NCBI GenBank assembly: GCA_009829735.1
Contig: CM020618.1
Span: 26,636,894-26,700,893 of the forward strand
DNA: 64,000 bases
Source of the DNA: Pyropia yezoensis
Taxonomy: Eukaryota > Rhodophyta > Bangiophyceae > Bangiales > Bangiaceae
Reading direction: 5' to 3'
Part shown: positions 9,476-19,343 of the stretch, piece after piece
How positions within the stretch are numbered: position 1 is the stretch's first letter
Layout of the letters: every line of letters starts with the position of its first letter
The notes under the pieces: generated by a model
Databases searched by the model: none
The model's input: the letters and a program-made list of their open reading frames with translations, nothing else
What the model was told of the DNA's origin: nothing
Translations under genes and position numbers: made by a program

Positions 9476-11851
9476 ATGTCGGACCCCCAGGTACCCGGGG
9501 GCGAGGGCGAGGACGACCTCCTGCTTGAGGAGGAGGAAGAGGTGATGGTGGACGACGTTCCCGTCTCTGCCACCGCCGCCGAGTGCTTCCTGGCGAGCTC
9601 GTCCGAAGACGAGGGCGACCGGGTGACCGTTCGTGTGGCCCCGGAAGGCGCGCCGGGCGGGTTGTCGTCCGTGTGTAGCGGCACGACGGCTCCGTCGGGT
9701 GGCGGGCAACCGCGTGTCGCGGCTGCCTCTGCCCCTACTCCTCCGGCGGCCCGGATGGCTCCTGTCGCCGGTGCCGGCGCGGCTCTACCCCAAGACGGCG
9801 TCGCCGGCGTGTCGGATGGTCGTGGCGGCACCCCGGTCGGGACGGCGGGTCAAGACGGCGCGGGTGCCCGCCCGGTTGATGTATCCGCGGCGGCGGGTAG
9901 CGGGTCTACCCGTGCTGCCCTCGTGATACCCACGTCGGGCCCGGGTGGCGGCGATGCTCTGCCCGCGGTGCCGCGGACGCTCGGTGGTCAAGAAGTCTCT
10001 ACCTCGATGGCAGTGGATTCCGGGAGCTACTCCGGGCGGGTGCCCGCCCTTCTTCTTCCTCCTCGGCCCCGTGCACCTCCGGCACCGGCCCTGATGCCGG
10101 TGGGGCATCCCCCGGCGCCCCCGATTCTTCCTGGTCCTGCCCGGGTTGTCCCGTTGGGTGGCGGCGTCGCCTTGGCGGCGGGTCAACCCGCCCTGTCGAT
10201 GTCCGACTTGGTGGCTCGGGCTCGAGGCATGACTGTGCAAGAGTCAATGGAGTCCGCTGGGCGGATGCGGGTGGATTTCCACCAGCCGCGTCTCCCTGGA
10301 GAGACCTCCCGGCGTGTCAAGGTGGACCCGAGTTGGGAGCGGGAGTTGGTGCGGCTGGTCAACCAGCCGAACGCGGTGCGAGTGGAGCATCATTGGATCC
10401 TGAGCCAGCCGGACGACCGGCATGCGCAGCTCTGGCGCACCCGGATTGGGCGGGGTGAGGTCTACCTCGACTCCGCCTTCGGGGTATGCGACCTGATTGC
10501 CCCCGCGTTGCCGCGGGAGGTCGACTACCCGTCTAGTGCTCGGGGGATTGCGGCGGCGGCGGAGCCGGTGGCGTTTGGGGAGACGGTGGGCGACACCGGC
10601 CGGTATCCCGGCTTTGAGTATTTCCCGGGGGTATCCCCGTACCTGACGTTGACGGCTCCCTACCCGCCTATGGCGGGGTTGAAGTCAGCGTCGAGCTGGC
10701 GACGCAACCATGGTGTCATGGCGGATGCGTTCCGCACCGATATAACGTGCGCGTTGCAGACCGGTAACGGCCGCGCGCCGGTGTACACTGCCGTGCGCCC
10801 GCCTCTGTGGCAGGAGGGGTGGGAACCCGCCCCTGCTTTCCGGTTTGACACCGGCTCCTGCCTCCGATACTTCGGGAGTGTGTTGGCCTCCCGGCCGGTC
10901 CACCCGCTGCAGGGTACCTTCACCCTTGAGGTTACCCTCGGGCAGGCTTCCTCCTTCTTGCTGTCCGTCCGCCGGCAGGGGCGCCTGTTCCATCTTCCGA
11001 CGGGTGTCCGTCGGCACATCGCGCAGTTGGGCGTGGACATGATAGCTGCCAAGACCGGGTTGGCCCGGGAGTTCGAGGCTCTGTTGGCTGTTCACGATGC
11101 CGTGAACTGGGCTGGGGTGTTGTCCCTTCCCCCGTACCGGGACCCGCAGGCTGGGGCTTCCCCCTTGCCTCGTCACTCGTTGCGTATCCGGTGTACTCAG
11201 CCGGGTGAGCCTAGTTGCCATGGGTGGGCGTCCACCGAGGCCGTTCCTGACCTGGGTATTCCCATGGTTATCCATGACCCTCTTCAGGTCCTTGCCCCGT
11301 GGTTCGGTAACCCGATACCGGCGGCGGTTGGCCGTCGTCCCCGAGAGTGGGGCTCTGTGGGTGGGGAGCGTGAGGTGTCCCGTCGTCGGGCGGAGCCCCG
11401 CCGGGGTTACGGTGGAGCCCCTTCGGTGGGGTCCTACCGGACCTCCTATCAGGCGCCACCGGCTCCGGTGGTGGCCGTGTCGGCTCCTGTGGCTCCTCTG
11501 GCTGCGCCAGTGTCACCTCCCGCCCCTGTCATTCATGACGGGGGTCCCCGTTTCTGGTATGAGGGCGTTGACGCCCTTGTTGCCCGCGCAATGCGGGAGG
11601 GTCTCTCTGTTAGCTGGGGGGATATCCCCCCAGGTGCTGCGCTGGTTGGGTCAGCGCGTTGCTTCGGTGGTGTGCTTGACCGCCTCCAGACAGCTCTGGA
11701 GGACGTGGAGGCTGGCCGTAGCACCCTTGTCCAGCTATGCACCGAGGTAACTCGGGTGATTGACCGTCGTGAGATTGCCGACCGGTGGAGCACGGAGGTA
11801 TACGCGCTTACGCGTGAGTGGCCTCCTTCGGGCAGTGGGTCTACCCACTGA
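9476..11851 (+). CDS. Antisense accessory ORF of family B, unknown function
   Basis: This intact 791-codon ORF is read on the strand opposite to the pol of the element that contains it, tail-to-tail with pol. The N-terminal 240 residues are acidic then Pro/Ala/Gly-rich and look disordered. The middle (about residues 250-590) looks folded, with GRLFHLPTGVRRHI and VDMIAAKT near 10980-11060. A Pro-rich linker and a helical C-terminus (VLDRLQTALEDVEAG, then IADRWSTEVYALTRE) follow. By eye the middle and the C-terminus align with the family A antisense ORF (RL-x2-LP, then L-x-VD; VLN/VLD and a WS pair about 37 residues later). No catalytic motif, signal peptide or membrane segment is seen. Conservation of an open frame in two diverged families argues that the protein is useful to the elements. 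Confidence 0.8.
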   Translation: MSDPQVPGGEGEDDLLLEEEEEVMVDDVPVSATAAECFLASSSEDEGDRVTVRVAPEGAPGGLSSVCSGTTAPSGGGQPRVAAASAPTPPAARMAPVAGAGAALPQDGVAGVSDGRGGTPVGTAGQDGAGARPVDVSAAAGSGSTRAALVIPTSGPGGGDALPAVPRTLGGQEVSTSMAVDSGSYSGRVPALLLPPRPRAPPAPALMPVGHPPAPPILPGPARVVPLGGGVALAAGQPALSMSDLVARARGMTVQESMESAGRMRVDFHQPRLPGETSRRVKVDPSWERELVRLVNQPNAVRVEHHWILSQPDDRHAQLWRTRIGRGEVYLDSAFGVCDLIAPALPREVDYPSSARGIAAAAEPVAFGETVGDTGRYPGFEYFPGVSPYLTLTAPYPPMAGLKSASSWRRNHGVMADAFRTDITCALQTGNGRAPVYTAVRPPLWQEGWEPAPAFRFDTGSCLRYFGSVLASRPVHPLQGTFTLEVTLGQASSFLLSVRRQGRLFHLPTGVRRHIAQLGVDMIAAKTGLAREFEALLAVHDAVNWAGVLSLPPYRDPQAGASPLPRHSLRIRCTQPGEPSCHGWASTEAVPDLGIPMVIHDPLQVLAPWFGNPIPAAVGRRPREWGSVGGEREVSRRRAEPRRGYGGAPSVGSYRTSYQAPPAPVVAVSAPVAPLAAPVSPPAPVIHDGGPRFWYEGVDALVARAMREGLSVSWGDIPPGAALVGSARCFGGVLDRLQTALEDVEAGRSTLVQLCTEVTRVIDRREIADRWSTEVYALTREWPPSGSGSTH

Positions 11852-12162
11852 GGAGTGCTATTGTTTGTGAGCGAGAGGGCCCCGGTAACCCTTACGGTGG
11901 CCGGGTAGTAGTGAGTATAAACTCATCCCCTTTGGGGGCATTGCTTGCCTCTGTTTGCTGTCCTGGGGAGTACCCCTTCTGGCTCAGTGGTGCCTTGCCT
12001 CCCGTCCAACTTCATCCGGTTGGTTCATGCTCGGGGAGGTCATCCTCCCTCACTTTGTGTCTTGCCTTGGGGAGGTCATCCTCCCTTGTAAGCCCCCTAG
12101 TTACTTCGATATTATCGGAGTTAGCCTCTACCTTTAAGTTAACTTGTTAAGGTTCAGGTTTC
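11852..12162. other. Spacer between antisense ORF and pol
   Basis: No gene is seen. The stretch separates the 3' ends of the converging antisense ORF and pol, and includes a repeated ggggaggtcatcctccct unit (about 12032-12050 and 12069-12086), itself a short inverted repeat. Confidence 0.4.
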
Positions 12163-12328
12163 ACTTAGTTACCTATGCTTGGCTCTACTTAGTAACCTAA
12201 GCTTGGTTCGACTTAGAAACCTAAGTCTGCATCTACTTAGTTACCTAAGCTTGGTTCGACTTAGAAACCTAAGTCTGCCTCTACTTAGTTACCTAAGCTT
12301 GGTTCGACTTAGAAACCTAAGTCTGCCG
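12163..12328. repeat. 48-bp tandem repeat with nested dyads
   Basis: About three and a half copies of a 48-bp unit lie between the ends of the two converging genes (full units at 12187-12234 and 12235-12282, a partial one to about 12328, a degenerate one before). Each unit contains two dyads, CTTAG-TTAC-CTAAG and CTTAG-AAAC-CTAAG. The position suggests a terminator or insulator-like spacer, which is inference. Confidence 0.8.
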
Positions 12329-12401
12329 TAACCATGTGACACCCTACTCAGTAGGTATAAGCCTCACCCCCCAACAGCCGAAGTCGGTGTCGGTTGGGTT
12401 G

Positions 12402-15400
12402 TTACAGTAGGCGTCGTCGCCTCATGTAAGGCATGAGGAGTTGGCGGGGTATTTTCGCCGCCTGTTCCCAGGTGGGTGAGTCGTATCCGACCCACATAAC
12501 CTTGACGTACCAGGGTCCTGGTAGGTCCGGGTCGGTGTGTCCGACCACGCTCTCTACTTGGTATGGAATCCCATCCGGCCCCACCGGGTCATCTGACCGA
12601 TGGGTTGTAAGAGCTTCATGTAGCAACCCAGCCGGTACCGGCTGAGGCTGTTCCGGCTTCGGAGCAGGTGTCACATCGTTGAGGTTGATGCGTTGTATCT
12701 CCGTATCGGAGTGCAGTATGACAGAGTGATCATCTCTGTGTAAGATCTGGTACGGTCCCTTGACCGGTTGCATAAGCTTGTTCCCTCGGAACTTCTGGTG
12801 TCTGATGTAGACCCAGTCACCTGTCATCAGGGTAGCGTTGCGCACCCGTAGTCGGGCGTCAAAGTTCTTCTTGTATCGAAGTTGAGTTCGTTCAAGGGCA
12901 CCCTTGAGCTTAGGAATCATCCACGATAGCTTGGCCAACCAAGCTAGGTGGATGCGTTCGGCCGGTCGGCCCTTCGGTGTATCATACCGAGTGCACCTGC
13001 CGGGTGGCAGCGTTAGGTTACCGACCCCTAGTGGCATGACCCACTCCAGTGGGGCGATGTTTGTGCTCCGATGTGGCCTGGCATTGTATGCCAGGGTGAG
13101 TACGGACAGAAGCCTGTCCCAAGTGTTCGTGTGCTCGGCCACGTAGCACTGTAGCATCTTGACGATGGTGCGGTTGAACCGCTCCACCTGCCCGTTGGAC
13201 TGCGGGTGGTAGTCGGATGCCCGACGTGGTTCGATACCGAACATGCCCAGGACCTTAGTGCAGAATGCTGACGTGAGGTTTGCTCCGTTGTCGGAGAGGA
13301 GTTGCTTCATTAATCCGTAAGCACTGATCCAGTGGTCAACAACTGCGTTCATGATGGTGTTGACCGTATCGTCCGGGATTGCTACCGCCCGTGACAGCTT
13401 AGTAAAGCGGTCCGACATGACCAGAATGTACCTGTTCCCTTCTTCCGTTACCGGAAGTGGCCCGAGTATGTCGATAGCGACTTGCTCGTTGGGCCCATCG
13501 GGTGGGAATAGCTTCGTGGCAGACGCCTGCCCATGTAGACTCATGCGGTTACGTGCACAGGGGTGGCATCCCCTTACGTGGTCGACCACGTCGACGGCCA
13601 TTGCTGGCCAGTAGAAGAACCTTCGCATTGCTGCGAACATACGTGAACCCCCCGGGTGTCCGGCTGTAGGGTTCTCGTGTTCTCGTTCCATGACGGCTTG
13701 CCGTAAGGACACGGGAACCACGACTTGATGTCGTCCGTCGGCGGGTGCCCGCCGGTATATGAGTCCGTCTTCATTCTCGGAGAAGATGCCGGCCGTACCG
13801 GCCAGGAGGTTAGCGCGATGGCGTCTACAGTCGTCGTCATTGGCTTGTGCCTCGCGGAAGTCCGCGAGAGTCAGTGGGCATGCTCGGTGTGCCATGGTAT
13901 GGTCAACCATACCTTAGGTAGCGTTACCCACCATGCACACTGGTACCACCGGGATGTCTTCGTCCACCTGTCGGGTATCCCCGCTTGGGGTATCGAGTCG
14001 CGACAACGCGTCTCCGAGGTGGTGGGTTGACCCAGCCTTATACACGGTGCGGTAGTCGTGCTCGGCCATCTTCAGCCTCCATCGGGCTAGCCTCCCATGG
14101 CTATCGGAATCCTTGTCACCAAGGTTGAGGAGCCATCGTAGGGGTTCGTGGTCGGACCTCACGATGAACCTAGAGCCCTCCAGGTATGGGCGGAGCAGTT
14201 GCACTGCCCATATAACCCCGAGGCACTCACGCTCGGTGGCACTATAGTTACGTTCAGCCGGGTTGAGTGTCCGGCTGAAGTACCCTACCGGACGTAGGTC
14301 CGGGATAACGTTATCGGAACCGATCAACGTCTCTCCCTGTAACAGGGTGCATCCCACTTGTGTATCGCACGCATCGACATCGATGACGAAGGTACCCCGT
14401 CTGTGCGGTAACGCAAGGACGGGTGGGGATAGTAGGGCTCGCTTCAGCGACTCGAATGCCTCCTCTTCACTGGGCGAAGGGGGTTGGAGTACCTTGGGCA
14501 AGGTACTGCTCGTCAGAACCGTTAACGGTTTAGCTATCCGAGCGAAGTCCTTGACGAGCCGTCGGTATACGTTGCACATTCCCAGGAAGCTCTTGAGCTG
14601 CGTGTGGGTGTTAGGGAACCGGGCATCTCGGAGTGCTCGGGTATTGGCTTCGAGTACCCCTAGTTTACCAGGGGTTATCTGGTGGTCCAGATACTCGACC
14701 GTCTGTTGGAAGAAGGCGCACTTCTTCAGACGCAGGGTTACCCCGGCGTTCCGCAAGAGGGTGAGTACCTCGTCAACATGTTGCACATGGTCATCCATGT
14801 TACGCGAGAAGACGATGACGTCATCGAGGTACACTAGGCTGTTACGCCACTTCACCCCAGACAGTATAATGTCGATAGCCCGCTGGAATGTAGCGGGGGC
14901 GTTGGACAATCCGCATCCTTAGGAACGCGTACACTCCACTGTGACAGACGAACGCCGTCTTGGGGATATCCTCGTCCGCCACTGGGATCTGCCAGTATCC
15001 GGCATTGCAATCGATGGTGGTAAACACCGTAGCTTCCCCCAGGGAGTCGATGCATTCATCCATCCTTGGTAAAGGGTATGAGTCTTTCTTGGTAACCAAG
15101 TTGAGGCGTCGATAATCGATGCAAAACCGAGGGGTTTGATCCTTCTTCGGTACGATAACGACTGGGGCACCCCACTCTGACATCGAAGGTCGTATCACCT
15201 TCGCTTCGCTCATTCTCTTCACTTCTCCATCAACGATCTCTCGTTGCATAGGTCCCGCTCGGTGCGGTTGTGACCGGGCGGGGCGGGCGCCTGGTACCAG
15301 GTCTATACGATGTTGGGTTGCCCCAATGGTACCCGAGGCCCCGCCTGTCCACATGACGTCATGCTTTCTTAGCATCCGTCGTACCCCTTCGGCTACCGAA

Positions 15401-16563
15401 GGGGGAAGGTGGTCGAGATCAGCCTCGGCCAGGGCCTTCAGTGCTTCTTGGTCCTTTGGTGGCATGTCCGCCGCATGCGCCGATGGGTTAGGCTTCCCGT
15501 CATCGGGTTGCTGTCGCTCGGTGGTCTCGGCGACCGCTAGCACCTCCAGTGGTTCCACTTGACCCTCCTTGTCAGGGGTAAGGATATCCCCTTCGTAGAG
15601 CTCGGCAATCCCGAGGATAGTTCCCTTCGGGAGGGTGACTGCCTTACGGCGATAGTTCGCCATCACTAGGAGGGACGACCCTCCTGCTGGGAGGTCTATG
15701 AGACCATTGGCCATGGTCAACCCATGGCGCTTGTACGTCCGCAGGTTGGACCGGACTCTGCAGATGCCTGCGAGGTCGCAGTTAACCGGGAGGACTGTCT
15801 CCGACAACGGCTCAAAGCGAGTTCGCTTGGCCAACCGAAGTGTCTTCGGCTCGGCGCTTGCGTACACCTCAGCCACGTTAACGTGGCTCCCTTGTAGCGT
15901 CAGGTCCCTGACGATAGCCGTATGTCCTCGGTTCGTCCCGTCGGCTTCTTGAAGCTCGACGGTCCTCCGGCCTGGCCGGATTGCATCCACATGAACGTTG
16001 ATGAAGGTGCACCCCAGTATGCAGGGCACCGATAGGGTCTCGCACACCAGGAAGTCGACTTCCGTGGTGAGTTCCCCGATGGTAACCCCCAGCGACATCG
16101 CTGCGGTCGTACGAATGAGGCGACCATTCGCGTCCTTAATGGTGGGTCCCCGAGTCACTCTGACTCGTGGAAGCCACTTGTCCGGGAGGGTATCCTTCCG
16201 GATAAGGTTGGGTCCAGCCCCTGTATCTAGTACAGGGTCGTACGATCGTGTCGACTGGGGGTCAACCCCCAGTGTGGCTGATACCTTGAAGTTCTCCAAG
16301 GTAAACAGCACATGTCCTACACCGATATCCGGTGTTCCTCGGGCATCCTGGACAGGGCCCTTGGCTCGTTCCATGTGACGGGGCTTCCCGTCCTCTCCTC
16401 CCAACCTTGGTGGTTGGTCATCAATCCCCTGACGCCGTGTCGTCGGGGCCGGAAGGTGTACCCGGGGGTTGATGCGGCGTCGGCTCAACCGCGCTCGCCG
16501 TGGGGCTTTCCCCGCGGTACTCCGGGGTGGCTTGCTTGGGTTACCCCAGCGCCCCCCGGTCAT
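12402..16563 (-). pseudogene. Pol of complete family B element, with two lesions
   Basis: The frame encodes protease (LDTGAGPNLIR), reverse transcriptase (PRFCIDYRRLN; YLDDVIVFS), RNase H, integrase (HHCC; AIDILGPLP; LSDNGANLTS in place of the usual TDNGPQF; GQVERFNRT) and a C-terminal chromodomain (VKVMWVGYDSPTWEQ, about 12440-12490). A 5-nt deletion near 14905, in the same RMPF motif of RT that is hit in the other copy, shifts the frame. A TAA at 13911-13913 interrupts the link between RNase H and integrase. Otherwise the frame is open over 4.1 kb. Pol begins in the -1 frame relative to gag; an ATG at 16563 is also available. Confidence 0.87.
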
Positions 16564-16571
16564 CCTTCCTC

Positions 16572-18755
16572 TTACTCGTTTCCCGCCCTTGGTAGGGTGC
16601 TGTCCGCCGGGATATCCGGCTGAGGAGGTGCCTCCTCGACGGCCAGTACTCCACCTGGAGCTGGCTGCCTACCCAGTGCGGGTCCGGGTGCTCTGGCGGG
16701 ATAACCCCCGGTGGATGCCTTGCGTTGCGCCGCTGCCCGCCGAGACTCCTCGGGGATGAGTGGGCAGGAGGACACCCAGTGCTGGGGATCCCCACACAAC
16801 ATACATCCGGACGTGCCGGTCCCTCCTTGAGTTCGCATCGGGGTAGCCCCGTAGCTGCGGTTGCCTCCCTCGGGCGCCCGAGTGCCTGCTCCCTGGTAGG
16901 CCTTGAGTCCTTGGGTCAGCCGGAACATGGACTCCCCCAACCGGTTGGGTCGGCCCGCAATCTGCGGAGGTGTCTCCGTGCGCACCGCCCATGTTGGCAA
17001 GGGTTGGTGAGGGTTACCCGTCACCGGGGAGTACCCCGTAGTCCGTACGTACGGGAAGCGACGTCCCGTGCCCTCGCTGACCTGGAACTGGGTCCCTGCC
17101 GGAGCGATGTACGCTACCGTGCCTTGCTCATCAATCACCGGCGTAGCCGTTAACAGCAGGTGGCCCTGCTGGTCAACCAGTGGTTCCTCCTCGCCCGTGG
17201 GGGCGGACTCGGTAGCCACCAGTACCGGTGCGGACTTCTGTTCCATCTTGTCTTGCCTCGGTACCGGGGTAAGATCGAGCTTGCTCCCCTCACCCTTGGG
17301 CTCTGAGGCAAGAGCACACTCCGGGTGAAGCACCCGGTAGGCGTCCCCCAGGGACTTGCACATATGCATCAGTCGACTGAAGTTCGTCCGTGCCGTGTTG
17401 GCGCCCCGTGCGGATATCCACACGTAGTTGGGTACTCCTGCGAACAGGATGGCCCGTAGCTCCCCTTCTCCGAGGAGCTTCCCCAGCTCGTAGTCGAGCT
17501 CTTGAATCCGTCGTCCGAACATCTTCTCATCCTCCCAGCTCTGGGCGGTGGCAGTGCGCATGGCCCGGTAGTGGTCCTCGCACTTGTCCTCACTGAGGTA
17601 ACTGCTCAGCAGCTCCTTGAGAATCCCACGGTAATCCATGGGAGTGGCCGCAACCCTCATTCCCGGCATCGGGGATGCCTGGCGAAGGATGCCTCGCACT
17701 CGTTCATCAACAAAGAACGGGAGGATCTCCAGGGCCAGCCCCTCGTTAACGAGGGCCTTGTCCGCGGCTGCCTTGAAGCTAGTCAAGAAGCCGATGACTG
17801 CCAACGGGCGTCCGTTCGGCCCCCCGAACATAAGGAATCCCTTCATAAGGGTCTGCATAGAGCGGAGCGCCCGACGCGACGTATTACGCATCGATTCCGA
17901 TACGGTGGTAGAGCGGTCCTCCAAACGATAACGTTCCGGAATAAGAACCGACCGGAAGACCTCGTTGACGATCTCCGTGTCAGCGTCCTGGATATCCAGT
18001 CGCTTAGCCAGTTGATGAGCAAACTCATCGGACTCCATCCGCTTCAGTAGGCTCGCAGTTACCTGCGCGGTCATAGCTTCCACCACTGAAGATGGCACTT
18101 CAGGCGTCGGCACCTCGGGAACCCGAGTTGCCTGGCCTCCTTTGTCGTGGGGGTACTGTGAGAGGGTACCCCCTCCCCCAATAATCGACTCTCCACCTGC
18201 GTAAGTATCCGCCGGGTCGTGTCCGCGGAGTCCGCTTCGGGCGCTCCGAGCGTATCGCTCCGTGTGACTCCGTTCCAACTCTGCCGACGAGTCGGATCCA
18301 TACCCCATTGTGTCCGGGGGCTGTCCGGAAGTTGCTGCGCCGGGGTCGACCCCGGTGGCCTCCGAAAGTAGTCCGGCCGGTTCAAACCGTACCGGTGTGG
18401 GAGGAACACGACGGGGTCCCGTCGTGTGGCGTGTTGAAATCAACACTGCCATTGCGTCCTCCGTCCGCTCCTGACGAGCGTCGAGTCCGGAAAACCGGGC
18501 CTCGATGCGGGCCAATGATGCCATCAGGGAATCCCCTGGTGAAGGAGGCGGCGGAGTGAGGTCGGTCGATGACAGTTGAGGCGGGCCCCCGCCTCCTGCC
18601 GTCCGAGCCGTGCCAAACGTCGATCCGGCACCGGAAAGCATTGGCGTCTCAATGTTGTCGAACGGGTTCCCGATCCCGGTTCCCGTAGTCACCTCCGGAG
18701 TCGGCGTCGACGCCGATCCGTCATCTTGAACGTTCCCCGTCTCTTGGGTAGACAT
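16572..18755 (-). CDS. Gag of family B element
   Basis: This intact ORF of 727 codons starts at ATG 18755; a GTG two codons upstream is also in frame. The N-terminal 250 residues are low complexity. A retrotransposon Gag capsid-like region follows (about 17450-17900, with MKGFLMFGG and FGRRIQELDYELGKLL), then a CCHC zinc knuckle (CMLCGDPQHWVSSC) for RNA binding. It ends with TAA at 16574-16572. The heptamer for -1 frameshifting lies two codons before the stop, so Pol is probably made as a Gag-Pol fusion. Confidence 0.85.
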   Translation of the reverse strand: MSTQETGNVQDDGSASTPTPEVTTGTGIGNPFDNIETPMLSGAGSTFGTARTAGGGGPPQLSSTDLTPPPPSPGDSLMASLARIEARFSGLDARQERTEDAMAVLISTRHTTGPRRVPPTPVRFEPAGLLSEATGVDPGAATSGQPPDTMGYGSDSSAELERSHTERYARSARSGLRGHDPADTYAGGESIIGGGGTLSQYPHDKGGQATRVPEVPTPEVPSSVVEAMTAQVTASLLKRMESDEFAHQLAKRLDIQDADTEIVNEVFRSVLIPERYRLEDRSTTVSESMRNTSRRALRSMQTLMKGFLMFGGPNGRPLAVIGFLTSFKAAADKALVNEGLALEILPFFVDERVRGILRQASPMPGMRVAATPMDYRGILKELLSSYLSEDKCEDHYRAMRTATAQSWEDEKMFGRRIQELDYELGKLLGEGELRAILFAGVPNYVWISARGANTARTNFSRLMHMCKSLGDAYRVLHPECALASEPKGEGSKLDLTPVPRQDKMEQKSAPVLVATESAPTGEEEPLVDQQGHLLLTATPVIDEQGTVAYIAPAGTQFQVSEGTGRRFPYVRTTGYSPVTGNPHQPLPTWAVRTETPPQIAGRPNRLGESMFRLTQGLKAYQGAGTRAPEGGNRSYGATPMRTQGGTGTSGCMLCGDPQHWVSSCPLIPEESRRAAAQRKASTGGYPARAPGPALGRQPAPGGVLAVEEAPPQPDIPADSTLPRAGNE
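16578..16584 (-). promoter_or_regulatory. -1 ribosomal frameshift heptamer GGGAAAC (family B)
   Basis: GGGAAAC is in the zero frame (G GGA AAC), followed by GAG and TAA. Pol continues in the -1 frame. The arrangement is the same as in the + strand copy and in family C. Confidence 0.7.
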
Positions 18756-18963
18756 AGTCACAATCAGTCAACCGACGTAACAATCACCACGAATAAGAGA
18801 GCAAGGGGGTAGATTGGGGAGAGTAACAGTAGATCACAGTCAAAGATAAAAACTCAACACAATCGATCAGGTCGCAACACCACGAGTACAAGAAAAGGAC
18901 CGGATCCCTATCCGTGTGCCAGGGCCGAAGACGGCGTCACCACAAAGGTGACGGAAACCCGTC

Positions 18964-18980
18964 CCCTGCTGCTCCACCAA
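18964..18980 (-). promoter_or_regulatory. Candidate primer-binding site, family B
   Basis: The minus strand reads TTGGTGGAGCAGCAGGGG directly inside the 5' LTR. TGG fits the complement of a tRNA CCA end. Almost the same 16-nt string lies at the corresponding place in family C (27926-27942), which supports a common tRNA primer. I cannot name the tRNA. Confidence 0.55.
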
Positions 18981-19343
18981 TGTAGCACAATAGGCATCCG
19001 TCGCACGTCCACTCTCAGGGAACACTCACCAAGGGGGATCGGCACCACCGTCACCGGGAGGCCAAGGTTGCTATCCTTGGAGCGCAAGCCACGGGACCAA
19101 GATGGGAGCCCAAATGGGAGGGGTTTGTTGTTCTACCTTGGCCGGCGGTGGATTCGCCGCCGGCCCCCTCGTTATAAACCCTCGGAGACACTACTAACTA
19201 CCCTCCACCCCAAGATGCAAGTCCCTCTGGTCATACGTAACTTATAGATACCGTGACCAGTACGGACTCTCAAATTGACAGCCAAGGATTAGAAGTAGCC
19301 CCCCTAACATTAGGGTCACAATACGGATAACCGTATTGCTACA
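18981..19343 (-). repeat. 5' LTR of family B element
   Basis: This LTR is 363 bp, starts TGTAGCA and ends TGCTACA in the + orientation, and is 361/363 identical to the LTR at 8526-8888. In the element's own orientation it drives transcription of gag-pol. The base after it, 19344, begins the VPS35-containing duplicated segment. Confidence 0.93.

Larger units (their letters stand above)
8526..19343 (-). mobile_element. Complete Ty3/gypsy chromovirus, family B (10.8 kb)
   Basis: Two 363-bp LTRs with the same ends (TGTAGCA...TGCTACA) and two mismatches bound the element, so insertion was recent. In the minus direction the order is 5' LTR (19343-18981), primer-binding site, gag (18755-16572), pol (to 12402), a 48-bp tandem repeat, an antisense accessory ORF (9476-11851, + strand), polypurine tract, and 3' LTR (8888-8526). 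The flanking pentamers CTGGT (8521-8525) and CAACA (19344-19348) do not form a target site duplication. This suggests recombination after insertion, or a chimeric join. Pol carries two lesions, so the copy is not autonomous as read. Confidence 0.9.

Noticed and set aside
12163..12328. A possible CRISPR array
   Set aside because: Units are contiguous tandem repeats of 48 bp without unique spacers, in a eukaryotic retroelement.
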